Assembly: GCA_002327225.1 (NCBI GenBank)
Contig: DCUN01000097.1
Coordinates: 3,644 to 11,101, forward strand
DNA length: 7,458 bases
Reading direction: 5' to 3'
DNA from: Desulfobulbaceae bacterium UBA2213
GTDB taxonomy: Bacteria; Desulfobacterota; Desulfobulbia; Desulfobulbales; Desulfocapsaceae
The notes beneath the pieces were generated by a model. The model ran no database searches and was not told the DNA's origin. It saw only the letters and a list, made by a program, of their open reading frames with translations. This document shows positions 1 through 6,084 of this stretch, one piece after another. The position numbers and the translations under genes were made by a program. Each line of letters begins with the position of its first letter. The stretch's first letter is position 1.

Positions 1-93
1 ACCATTGCGGCCATGAAAGAGGCACGTGCTGGCAATCTGCCCAAGTTCAACAGCGTTGAAGCCCTGATGACCGATCTCCATGCGGACGATTGA
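1..93 (+). CDS. RelB/DinJ-family antitoxin, C-terminal fragment
   Basis: The frame is open from the first base to TGA at 91-93, giving the last 30 residues of a protein whose start lies before the window. The tail contains AAMKEARAG followed by KFNSVEALMTDLHADD. This resembles the C-terminal, toxin-binding end of RelB/DinJ antitoxins, which often finish with an FxSVEEMxxDL-like segment. In the family the N-terminal part is a ribbon-helix-helix DNA-binding domain that autoregulates the operon, and the C-terminal part wraps and neutralises the toxin; only the latter is visible. It overlaps the downstream toxin by 14 nt, the usual antitoxin-first order. The family call rests on a short tail plus the neighbour, so context carries much of the weight. 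Confidence 0.75.
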   Translation, partial: TIAAMKEARAGNLPKFNSVEALMTDLHADD

Positions 94-361
94 GCGAACC
101 AGTCAGTTTAAACGCGACTACAAGCGCGAGGCCAAGGGTCAGCACCGGGCAACACTCGATGCGGATCTCTTTCTGGTGGTAAAAGATCTAGCGCAAGACC
201 AACCGCTTGAACCGCGCTACTGTGACCATCCTCTTACGGGCGAATGGAAAGACCATCGAGACTGTCATATCAAACCTGATCTGGTGTTGATCTATCAGAA
301 ACCGGATGACGGCACCATACGCCTTGTGCGGCTTGGGTCACATAGCGAACTTGGGTTTTAA
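80..361 (+). CDS. yafQ: YafQ-family mRNA interferase toxin (type II toxin-antitoxin)
   Basis: This is a complete 93-residue protein, close to the 92 residues of E. coli YafQ, a RelE-superfamily ribosome-dependent endoribonuclease that cuts mRNA during translation. From memory of the family, the active-site residues are conserved: H50 in DHPL, the segment W56 to H63 (WKDHRDCH), D67 in KPD, and H88 near the C-terminus. The E. coli enzyme uses His50, His63, Asp67, His87 and Phe91; here the last pair is H88 with an L/F-containing tail ending in F93. The ATG at 80 lies inside the antitoxin gene and has no good Shine-Dalgarno sequence, so translation is probably coupled to the antitoxin, keeping toxin dose low. 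The residues needed for activity look intact, so nothing suggests a decayed toxin. The DinJ/YafQ sub-type is more likely than generic RelE because of the DHPL...HRDxH pattern. Confidence 0.9.
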   Translation: MRTIERTSQFKRDYKREAKGQHRATLDADLFLVVKDLAQDQPLEPRYCDHPLTGEWKDHRDCHIKPDLVLIYQKPDDGTIRLVRLGSHSELGF

Positions 362-401
362 GGGACTCGGAAAATACCCTTGTTTTACTTACCGCGTCCC
401 T
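361..401. repeat. Imperfect inverted repeat in the convergent gap; possible bidirectional terminator
   Basis: AGGGACtcGG (361-370) pairs with CCgcGTCCCT (392-401), with two internal mismatches and a 21-nt loop in which AAAA (371-374) can pair with TTTT (383-386). It begins at the last base of the toxin stop codon and sits between two convergent genes, so a terminator role for one or both is plausible. There is no clean U-tract on either strand. It could instead be a dispersed palindromic repeat. Confidence 0.35.
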
Positions 402-453
402 GAATAGACAGTTTTATACAGACCCCATACCTTCCTGTCTTGTTGCGACGTCA

Positions 454-3165
454 TCAACATTCCGGAGTTCTTTTCTGTTCATCCAGCACCATCCTGACTG
501 TTCTGGCAAGGTCGTCTCCCACAACCGGCTTGTAGAGATATTTCCTGATCCCCATGGCATACGCATCTTTTGCTGAGACCGTCGCACTGTGGCCGGTGCA
601 GATGATGATCGGCATGAGCGGGGCGATCGCCAGGACCGCCCTGGCCAGTTCAGAGCCGGTGAGACCCGGCATGGTCTGATCGCTGACAATGAGGTCAAAC
701 CGGGTCGGATCAGCCTGTACTTTGGCAAGGGCCTCACGGCTGTCTGTGACCCCGGTGACCGTGTAGCCATAATTTTCAAGTATCCTCTGATTTACCAGGA
801 CCAGCAGGGGCTCGTCATCAACGATGAGGATCCGCTCCGTGCCAAACGGCAGGGTTTCCGCTTGTTTTGCCAGTTGCACTGGTTTTTCCGGAACCGAGCA
901 GCCATTTTCCAGGGCCGGGAGAAATACACGGAAGGTAGAGCCGTGCCCGGGTTCGCTTTCCACCTCGATACACCCATTATAGCCCTCCACGATGCCATGG
1001 ACTACAGCCAGCCCGAGCCCGGTCCCTTTACCCAGCTCCTTGGTGGTAAAGTAGGGCTCAAAAATATGGTCAGCTGTCTCCGCATCCATACCCTGTCCCG
1101 TGTCGCTGACAGAGAGGACAACAAAAGGAAGTGGCTCCCCGCTCTCGCCTGCTGAATCTTTCACTGCCCTATTCTGACGAGAGAGTGTAACCCGCAAGGT
1201 TCCATGTTCCTCTTTCAGGGCATGGAAGCCATTGGTACAGAGGTTCATGACAATCTGGTGGATCTTGGTCGGATCGGCCAGGATCAGGCCACTGGCAGGA
1301 TCAATGTCGGACACGATCTCAACACTGGACGGCAGGGTGGAGCGCAGCAATCGTACTACCTCGTCAACAATCAGATGCGGCTGCAGGGACTGCAGGGACT
1401 GTTCTGTCTTGCGACTGACGTCAAGAATCTGTTTCACCAGACTGCCGGCCCTTTGTCCTGAGAGTATGATCTGGTCGATATCCTCCCGTGCAGCCGTTGC
1501 CATCTCTGATGGCAGGTGCTGTTTTGCCAGCTCACAATAGCCCAGGATTGCTGAGAGGATATTGTTGAAATCATGGGCGATACCACCGGCCAGGGTGCCG
1601 ATGGCCTCCATTTTCCGGGCCTGAAGGAGATCATTCTCCAGTTTTTTCTGGTGCGTTAAATCACGGGCGACATGGACAAAATATTGCAGTTCGCCATCTG
1701 CATCGAATACGGGGGCAGCGGTAACGGCAAATATTTTACCAAGCCTCTCATGGTGGATAATGTCCGTATGGCTGCCCTTGTCAATGTGGCTCTGCGTGAC
1801 CGGACAACCGGCACAGGGAGTTGTTTGATCACAAAAGAGTTCATAGCATTTTCTGCCGTGAATACTTTCCTGCTCTTCAGCAAAAAAAACATGGGCTGCC
1901 CTGTTGGCCTGGATAATATTCATCTCAACATCCTGAATGGTGATGATATCCCCTATGGCATTAAAGGATTTTTCCCATTGATCCCTGGCCTGTATCAGTT
2001 TTTTCTCTACCCCTTTCCTCTCCGTCATTTCCCGCAGAAGAGAGTCATTACTTTCCTGAAGTTTGACCGTCCTGGAGAGAACCAACTGCTCCAGATGTCC
2101 CTCATACTCCCGCAACTCTTTTTCAACAATTTTCCGGGATTCAACTTCTTCCGTCAGCCCGCTATATGCTTTTTTCAGGCCAGCCTCCAACCGCCCCATA
2201 TAACCATAAAAAAAGAACAATCCCACCACAAGCAGACTGCCACAGAAAACCAGCAGCAGCACAATCCTAGCTTCCTCAGCTTCTCTTGCTGTGAAGTCCG
2301 CCAGAACAACAATACTCCCCACAGTCCGTCCTCCGGCATCCAGCAGCGGAAGCGCCCCCCCCTCATAGTTTTTTCCTTCCAGGCGGGCGTTGAACAGTTT
2401 CATATCAACCAAAAGCGAGGCTTCATCTTTGATTATCTCCGGGAAAGCAGGCAGCGTCTGATCAACGATAACATGGTGCGGCAACTCATCCCAATAGCCG
2501 CCGCGGCCTCTTTTATCCTTCGATTGCTGCCACTCCTTACGGTCAAGGAGTTCCTTGTTGACAAGAAAGAACACCTCAACTCCAAGAATATTTTTTAAGA
2601 CGGGAGTAATGTATTCTATTTCCCGGCCAAGCTCGACAAAGCCGATAGGACTCTTCTCGACAATCCACGGGTAGACAACCCGCAGGGTGAGCGTACCGTG
2701 ATTTCCAAGCTCTAAGCCATACGAAGGCTTTCCGGAAAGAGCGGCCTGTTTCATGGTGTAACGGTCAATGACATCACCGTAGCTCTCAGGGTTATGGACC
2801 CGCAGAAAACAGGTACGATCAGGTTTGACAAAATAAAAGTGGCTGATATCCTCTTCAGCCAGAAGACGTGAGAAAAAAGGAGAAGCAGCCTTCAACAGCG
2901 TCTCCCGTGAACCGGCGAGATATGCCTGCTGCAACGATGTATCCTTTGTAATAAGTTCAATGAATGCTCCCAGATGCGCTTGTTCGCTCTCAACGTAATG
3001 AGTCAACAAAGACTCCACGCTTGAGAGCTGCTTTTGCATCTCACGTTTGTACTCATGTTTTTCGTACTGGAATATCCCGAAAAAGATCACGGCAAAAAGG
3101 AGCAACAGAGCCACTCCCAGAAAAACCAGCACTGGCCGCCTGAACCCTACGACGGATGGTATCAT
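454..3165 (-). CDS. Hybrid sensor histidine kinase/response regulator with periplasmic sensor and Cys-containing PAS domain
   Basis: A 903-residue inner-membrane kinase. Order: TM1 (about 12-32), a periplasmic region of about 265 residues resembling double-Cache sensors, TM2 (300-323), a charged coiled-coil linker (325-400), PAS (about 395-505), HisKA with H531 in IAHDFNNIL, HATPase with N-box NLCTNGFHA (641-649), DTGQG (688-692) and GKGTGLGL (712-719), then a receiver domain (about 778-892) with acidic pocket VDDE, phospho-acceptor D829 in SDQTMPG, T857 and K879. All catalytic residues are present. The PAS domain carries C440, C445, C451 and C454 (CYELFC...PCAGCP), a possible metal or redox site. 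Start choice: ATG at 3165 has AGGAG 10 nt upstream (3176-3180) and begins 13 nt after the ykgJ-like stop. A GTG at 3198 and an ATG at 3189 are in frame but have weak or badly spaced Shine-Dalgarno sequences. The receiver is C-terminal with no output domain, so phosphate probably passes to an unseen partner. Ligand unknown. Confidence 0.92.
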   Translation of the reverse strand: MIPSVVGFRRPVLVFLGVALLLLFAVIFFGIFQYEKHEYKREMQKQLSSVESLLTHYVESEQAHLGAFIELITKDTSLQQAYLAGSRETLLKAASPFFSRLLAEEDISHFYFVKPDRTCFLRVHNPESYGDVIDRYTMKQAALSGKPSYGLELGNHGTLTLRVVYPWIVEKSPIGFVELGREIEYITPVLKNILGVEVFFLVNKELLDRKEWQQSKDKRGRGGYWDELPHHVIVDQTLPAFPEIIKDEASLLVDMKLFNARLEGKNYEGGALPLLDAGGRTVGSIVVLADFTAREAEEARIVLLLVFCGSLLVVGLFFFYGYMGRLEAGLKKAYSGLTEEVESRKIVEKELREYEGHLEQLVLSRTVKLQESNDSLLREMTERKGVEKKLIQARDQWEKSFNAIGDIITIQDVEMNIIQANRAAHVFFAEEQESIHGRKCYELFCDQTTPCAGCPVTQSHIDKGSHTDIIHHERLGKIFAVTAAPVFDADGELQYFVHVARDLTHQKKLENDLLQARKMEAIGTLAGGIAHDFNNILSAILGYCELAKQHLPSEMATAAREDIDQIILSGQRAGSLVKQILDVSRKTEQSLQSLQPHLIVDEVVRLLRSTLPSSVEIVSDIDPASGLILADPTKIHQIVMNLCTNGFHALKEEHGTLRVTLSRQNRAVKDSAGESGEPLPFVVLSVSDTGQGMDAETADHIFEPYFTTKELGKGTGLGLAVVHGIVEGYNGCIEVESEPGHGSTFRVFLPALENGCSVPEKPVQLAKQAETLPFGTERILIVDDEPLLVLVNQRILENYGYTVTGVTDSREALAKVQADPTRFDLIVSDQTMPGLTGSELARAVLAIAPLMPIIICTGHSATVSAKDAYAMGIRKYLYKPVVGDDLARTVRMVLDEQKRTPEC

Positions 3166-3175
3166 AGATTGTCTG

Positions 3176-3180
3176 CTCCT
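3176..3180 (-). promoter_or_regulatory. Shine-Dalgarno for the hybrid kinase, overlapping the upstream stop codon
   Basis: On the - strand AGGAG lies 10 nt before the ATG at 3165 and shares bases with the TAG stop (3179-3181) of the YkgJ-family gene. The overlap of stop and Shine-Dalgarno suggests that ribosomes finishing the first gene load on to the kinase. It is the main reason for preferring the inner start. Confidence 0.6.
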
Positions 3181-3868
3181 ATCCGCCATACGCCTCACCG
3201 TTTGAATATTCCCTTCTCATGGTCAGCCTTAGCCCCTGAGGAGATTCAGAGACAAGCACCCCGAAGGGTTGCAGCAGTTGAAATATCGGCCGGCCAAAGA
3301 GAAAAAGCTCGCGGGCAAGGGACAGATTACATTCTCTCACCAGCCGATCCCGCAAGGCAAGATCACTGTTTACCAGAACCTCCAGTGATCGTAAAGCGCT
3401 GGCTGCCGGCCCCGTCAGGATTTTCTCCACCTCGCCCATATCAGGACAGGGGCACAGACGCTCATGCTCCAGCACGTGAATCCGGAGCGGGTCATCCTCT
3501 TCCAGAATATCCAGACGGCTGAGCAGATCCCGGCCGACAAGGGCCAGGGTCTCCTCCGGCTGCCAGCACTTCAGCACCCCGCAGGAGAGGGGCCGGTTGC
3601 CGTAGATGGAACAGCCCTTGCTGGTCGGCTCATAATAACAGCAGCACCACTCCTGACCGCTTCCCCGTATTTTTACCAGCTCTGCAGCCACCGCTTCAAT
3701 CCTGCCGGTGAGGGGATTATGGGCCAGCTCACCATGCCGGATGGTAATCAGGTCTTCTATGGGCAGGTGTCCGCTGCGCACCAGGGCCAGATCCTGCCCA
3801 TGCAGGGCCGGTCCGCCCTTCTGACAGCAGATGCCGCAGCGTTTACACTCTGTTTGTTGTTGCTTCAT
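3179..3868 (-). CDS. YkgJ-family cysteine-cluster protein
   Basis: A 229-residue, probably cytoplasmic protein with no signal peptide or membrane segment. The N-terminus carries C8xxC11xxC14C15 (CKRCGICC), the hallmark of the YkgJ/UPF0153 family. More cysteines follow at 75-77 (WCCCYY), 86, 96, 101, 139, 141 and 180, with the motif GCSIYGNRPLSCGVLKC typical of the family. The family is described as a putative zinc- or iron-chelating protein; its biochemical role is not established. The C-terminal part (about 150-229) is helical-looking and not recognised. ATG at 3868 is the only sensible start because an in-frame TAG lies 36-38 nt upstream; its Shine-Dalgarno (AAGGA) is close, only 2 nt away. 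It is the first gene of a two-gene unit with the hybrid kinase, which starts 13 nt after its stop. A role in metal or redox handling for the kinase is inference. Confidence 0.88.
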   Translation of the reverse strand: MKQQQTECKRCGICCQKGGPALHGQDLALVRSGHLPIEDLITIRHGELAHNPLTGRIEAVAAELVKIRGSGQEWCCCYYEPTSKGCSIYGNRPLSCGVLKCWQPEETLALVGRDLLSRLDILEEDDPLRIHVLEHERLCPCPDMGEVEKILTGPAASALRSLEVLVNSDLALRDRLVRECNLSLARELFLFGRPIFQLLQPFGVLVSESPQGLRLTMRREYSNGEAYGG

Positions 3869-3939
3869 ATTCCTTACAATCTCGCAAAAAGTCTTTTTTT
3901 GTAACTATCCAGCGCCCCAACCGGGCTGGCCCAGCCTTT

Positions 3940-3967
3940 ATTTTAAAAGTAACATTGTTACTTAGAA
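3940..3967 (-). promoter_or_regulatory. Candidate sigma-70-type promoter for the ykgJ-like/kinase unit
   Basis: On the - strand a -10-like TAAAAT (3945-3940) follows a weak -35-like TTCTAA (3967-3962) with a 16-nt spacer. The distance to the ATG at 3868 leaves a leader of about 65 nt. The -35 matches consensus at only three of six bases, so it would need an activator or be weak. The spacer is almost filled by a perfect palindrome (3947-3963). This is a sequence-inspection guess only. Confidence 0.3.
3947..3963. promoter_or_regulatory. Perfect 17-nt palindrome, candidate operator
   Basis: AAGTAACA (3947-3954), one central T, then TGTTACTT (3956-3963): two perfect 8-base arms. The core GTAAC word recurs nearby at 3901-3905 and 3969-3973. 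It sits between the candidate -35 and -10 of the ykgJ-like/kinase unit, a common place for a dimeric regulator to bind. The regulator is unknown and is not encoded in this window. Confidence 0.4.
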
Positions 3968-4024
3968 GGTAACGGCTCAGGTTGAAACAAAACGATATGC
4001 TGACAACAACAACAACCGCTCAAG

Positions 4025-4143
4025 TCCCTTCCCCCAGGCGGGGGAAGGTTAGGATGGGGGAGTGAGGGTGGCGCTATAGACACAGTATCTTTTTAATATC
4101 GCCTTTTCCCTCCTCCCAGCCTCCCCCCGCTGGGGTGAGGAGA
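4025..4143. repeat. G/C-rich inverted-repeat intergenic element made of two opposed hairpin units
   Basis: Left unit: a perfect 9-bp stem CCTTCCCCC (4027-4035)/GGGGGAAGG (4040-4048) with a 4-nt loop, followed by a G-rich tail to about 4073. Right unit: CCTCCCCCC (4120-4128)/GGGGTGAGG (4132-4140), 8 of 9 paired with a 3-nt loop, preceded by a C-rich stretch from about 4100. The reverse complement of the right unit aligns with the left one with gaps, so the whole is one imperfect large inverted repeat with arms of about 45 nt around an A/T-rich centre (4074-4099). It resembles the short C-rich palindromic intergenic repeats scattered in many proteobacterial genomes. It could stabilise or end the 3' end of the upstream transcript, or be a non-autonomous mobile element. 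No target-site duplication was identified. Confidence 0.65.
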
Positions 4144-4206
4144 AAGGTTACTGCCCTTCTGGATACGGTGCACCTCTGCGCAAGACCAGACCATCTGGAG
4201 TCATTA

Positions 4207-6084
4207 TCAAAATTCAATCCTGAAACTATGCACCCCTTCCTCTATCCGGCTCTGCACCTTGTAGCCGGAATGGTTGAATATCGCCTGCATCCTCTTATTA
4301 TCGCGCAGGACCTCGGCTGTAAAGCCGCTGATACCGCTGGCTTTGGCAATAGTCATCAGGTGGCGGAAGAGAAAACTGCCCAGGCCTTTATTCTGCCACT
4401 CATCTCGGATGACAAAGGCAACCTCGGCGCGGTTGGTGCGTTCATCGAGATAATAACGGCCAACGGCGATGATATCTTCACCATAGGCCTCGGGCAGGGT
4501 GCCGACAATGGCCACATCCTTGCGGTGATCAACATAGACAAAATTCTGGATCTGTTTCTGGCCGAATCGCTGATTATGGCTCATGAAACGATAATAGAGC
4601 GTCTCCTTGGACAGGTCATAGAGCAGATCCCGCATCAGCGGTTCATCCGTGGGATGAATGGGCCGGAAATTGACCTGGGTGCCGCTGTCGAGCAGAAAAC
4701 TGGTCTTCATCAACTCCTGGGAGGCGATGACAAATTTCCCCTCCACGTCGGCAAATTCCCGGCGGATATATCTGGCCTCAATGGCCTGTTTCAGAAGCTG
4801 CTCCCTATGATCAGGATGGGCGATGGAGACAAGGGCCAGGGTACGATCCTGCACCGATTTGCCGTGCAGATAGGCCACCCCGTATTCGGTAACCACATAG
4901 TGGACGGTGCCCCGGGTGACCACCACCCCGGAGCCACTGCTTAAAGAGACCACGATGCGTGATCTGCCCTCTCTGGTGGTGGCCGGCATGACAATCACCG
5001 CCCTGCCGCCGGGCGAGCTCGCCGCCCCGCGATTGAAATCGACCTGACCACCGATCCCGGAGTAGAAATTCCCCTCTTCGGAGTCAGAACATATCTGGCC
5101 GGTCAGATCAATCTCAAGTGCCATATTGATCGAGACCATCCGGGTCTGTCTGCCAATGACATCCGGGTTATTGACATACTCGGTGGGCCGGAAGGAAAAC
5201 AAGGGATTATCATGAATATAGTCATAGAGCCTCTTTGTTCCCATGCAGAAGCTGGTGACAATCTTGCCTCGATCCGTCGATTTGCGGGCCCCGCTCACCG
5301 CCCCCGACTCAATCAGGTCGATGATCTCATCGGTGATCATCTCGGTATGGATCCCCAGATCGTGTTTGGTGGAGAGGGCAGACATCACGGCCTGGGAAAC
5401 CCGGCCCACTCCTGGAACCCGGCCGAGACCAAACTCAACTGTAGAGCCACTGGGGATAAGGGCGGCCACCAGCTCGGCAATCCTGGCGCTCACCTCGTGT
5501 ATCGGTTGTGATTTTCGCTCGAGCAGGGGCACGTCGGCCGGAACCAGGATGTCAAGATCATAGATATCAATCTGGCTGTCGCCACGGGTCCAGGGCATCT
5601 GCGGATTGACCTGGGCAATCACCAGCGAGGCGTTCTCGGTCGCAGCCTTGACAATATCAACGGAGACCCCGAGGCTCATCTTGCCCCTGGCATCCGGCGG
5701 GGTCACCTGGATCAGGGCCACATCAAGGGGGAGCTGCCCGGAATGAAAGAGGCCGGGAATGTCCGACATGAGGATAGGGGTATAATCGCCCCTGCCCTCA
5801 TGAAACAACTCGCGGACATTATGACCGATGAAAAAGGAGTTGACCTTGAAGCAGTCGGCATATTTGCGGTCGGCATAGGGGGCATCGCCCTTGGTCAAAA
5901 GCTCAACGATCTCCACATCAGCCAGATTACCTGCCATCTCGGTCATGGCCTGCACCAGCACGGTCGGCTCACCGCAGCCCGTCCCCAAAAATACCCGATG
6001 ACCGGACCTGACACGAGCCAGGGCCTGCTTGGGGGTCATGATCATATCTTTATAGGTTTCTTTCCAGTTGGCATCATAGTCCAT
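4207..6084 (-). CDS. Acetyl-CoA hydrolase/CoA-transferase family protein fused to a GNAT acetyltransferase domain
   Basis: A 625-residue cytoplasmic protein. Residues about 15-440 are an acetyl-CoA hydrolase/CoA-transferase module (4-hydroxybutyrate CoA-transferase/Cat1-like). Its likely catalytic glutamate is E248 in IHTEM, the residue that forms the glutamyl-CoA thioester in this family; also seen are GGQVDF (345-350) and TEYGVAYL (399-406). Residues about 471-625 are a GNAT domain with the acetyl-CoA-binding signature QNKGLG (564-569). The domain opens with FRPIHPTDEPLM and then LYYRFMSH, which resembles the GNAT domain of Pat/PatZ lysine acetyltransferases. Start: ATG at 6084 has GGAGAGGAG ending 7 nt upstream; a TTG at 6102 would add six residues but has no such support. 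It overlaps the upstream acyl-CoA synthetase by 11 nt, so the two are probably co-translated. Substrate acyl group and whether it hydrolyses or transfers CoA cannot be told. Not a frameshift product: one continuous frame. Confidence 0.92.
   Translation of the reverse strand: MDYDANWKETYKDMIMTPKQALARVRSGHRVFLGTGCGEPTVLVQAMTEMAGNLADVEIVELLTKGDAPYADRKYADCFKVNSFFIGHNVRELFHEGRGDYTPILMSDIPGLFHSGQLPLDVALIQVTPPDARGKMSLGVSVDIVKAATENASLVIAQVNPQMPWTRGDSQIDIYDLDILVPADVPLLERKSQPIHEVSARIAELVAALIPSGSTVEFGLGRVPGVGRVSQAVMSALSTKHDLGIHTEMITDEIIDLIESGAVSGARKSTDRGKIVTSFCMGTKRLYDYIHDNPLFSFRPTEYVNNPDVIGRQTRMVSINMALEIDLTGQICSDSEEGNFYSGIGGQVDFNRGAASSPGGRAVIVMPATTREGRSRIVVSLSSGSGVVVTRGTVHYVVTEYGVAYLHGKSVQDRTLALVSIAHPDHREQLLKQAIEARYIRREFADVEGKFVIASQELMKTSFLLDSGTQVNFRPIHPTDEPLMRDLLYDLSKETLYYRFMSHNQRFGQKQIQNFVYVDHRKDVAIVGTLPEAYGEDIIAVGRYYLDERTNRAEVAFVIRDEWQNKGLGSFLFRHLMTIAKASGISGFTAEVLRDNKRMQAIFNHSGYKVQSRIEEGVHSFRIEF

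Larger units (their letters stand above)
3869..4206. other. 338-nt intergenic region between the two - strand blocks
   Basis: I see no convincing gene here. It lies upstream of the ykgJ-like/kinase unit and downstream of the CoA-transferase/GNAT gene. From right to left it holds a small hairpin (CCAGA/TCTGG, 4186-4198) just after the stop at 4207, a large G/C-rich inverted repeat (about 4025-4143), a (CAA)-like run (4003-4017), a perfect palindrome (3947-3963), a 13-nt palindrome GGCTGG-c-CCAGCC (3924-3936) and an A/T palindrome AAAAAG-t-CTTTTT (3886-3898). The last three would sit in the promoter and leader of the ykgJ-like gene. The small hairpin lacks a clear U-tract, so no confident terminator is called for the upstream block. 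Confidence 0.7.

Noticed and set aside
1672..2598. Long open frame on the + strand (308 codons) opposite the histidine kinase.
   Set aside because: It is fully antisense to a kinase with clear domains, its translation shows no recognisable family, and it has no supported start. It is best explained as a shadow of the coding strand.
3166..3198. GTG at 3198 or ATG at 3189 as the start of the hybrid kinase.
   Set aside because: Their Shine-Dalgarno matches are weak or too close, and both overlap the upstream gene. The ATG at 3165 has AGGAG at 10 nt. The choice is not proven and the longer form cannot be excluded.
3886..3900. A/T palindrome with a T-run that might be a + strand terminator.
   Set aside because: The stem is only A/T pairs plus one G/C, and no + strand gene ends upstream of it. 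It sits in the leader of the ykgJ-like gene.
4003..4017. Short CAA-type tandem run as a variable microsatellite.
   Set aside because: Only about four to five units, in non-coding DNA, with no neighbouring gene whose phase it could switch.
4135..4944. Long open frame on the + strand (269 codons) opposite the GNAT end of the CoA-transferase protein.
   Set aside because: The opposite strand carries a complete recognised GNAT domain. The + frame begins inside the G/C-rich repeat and resembles no family I know.
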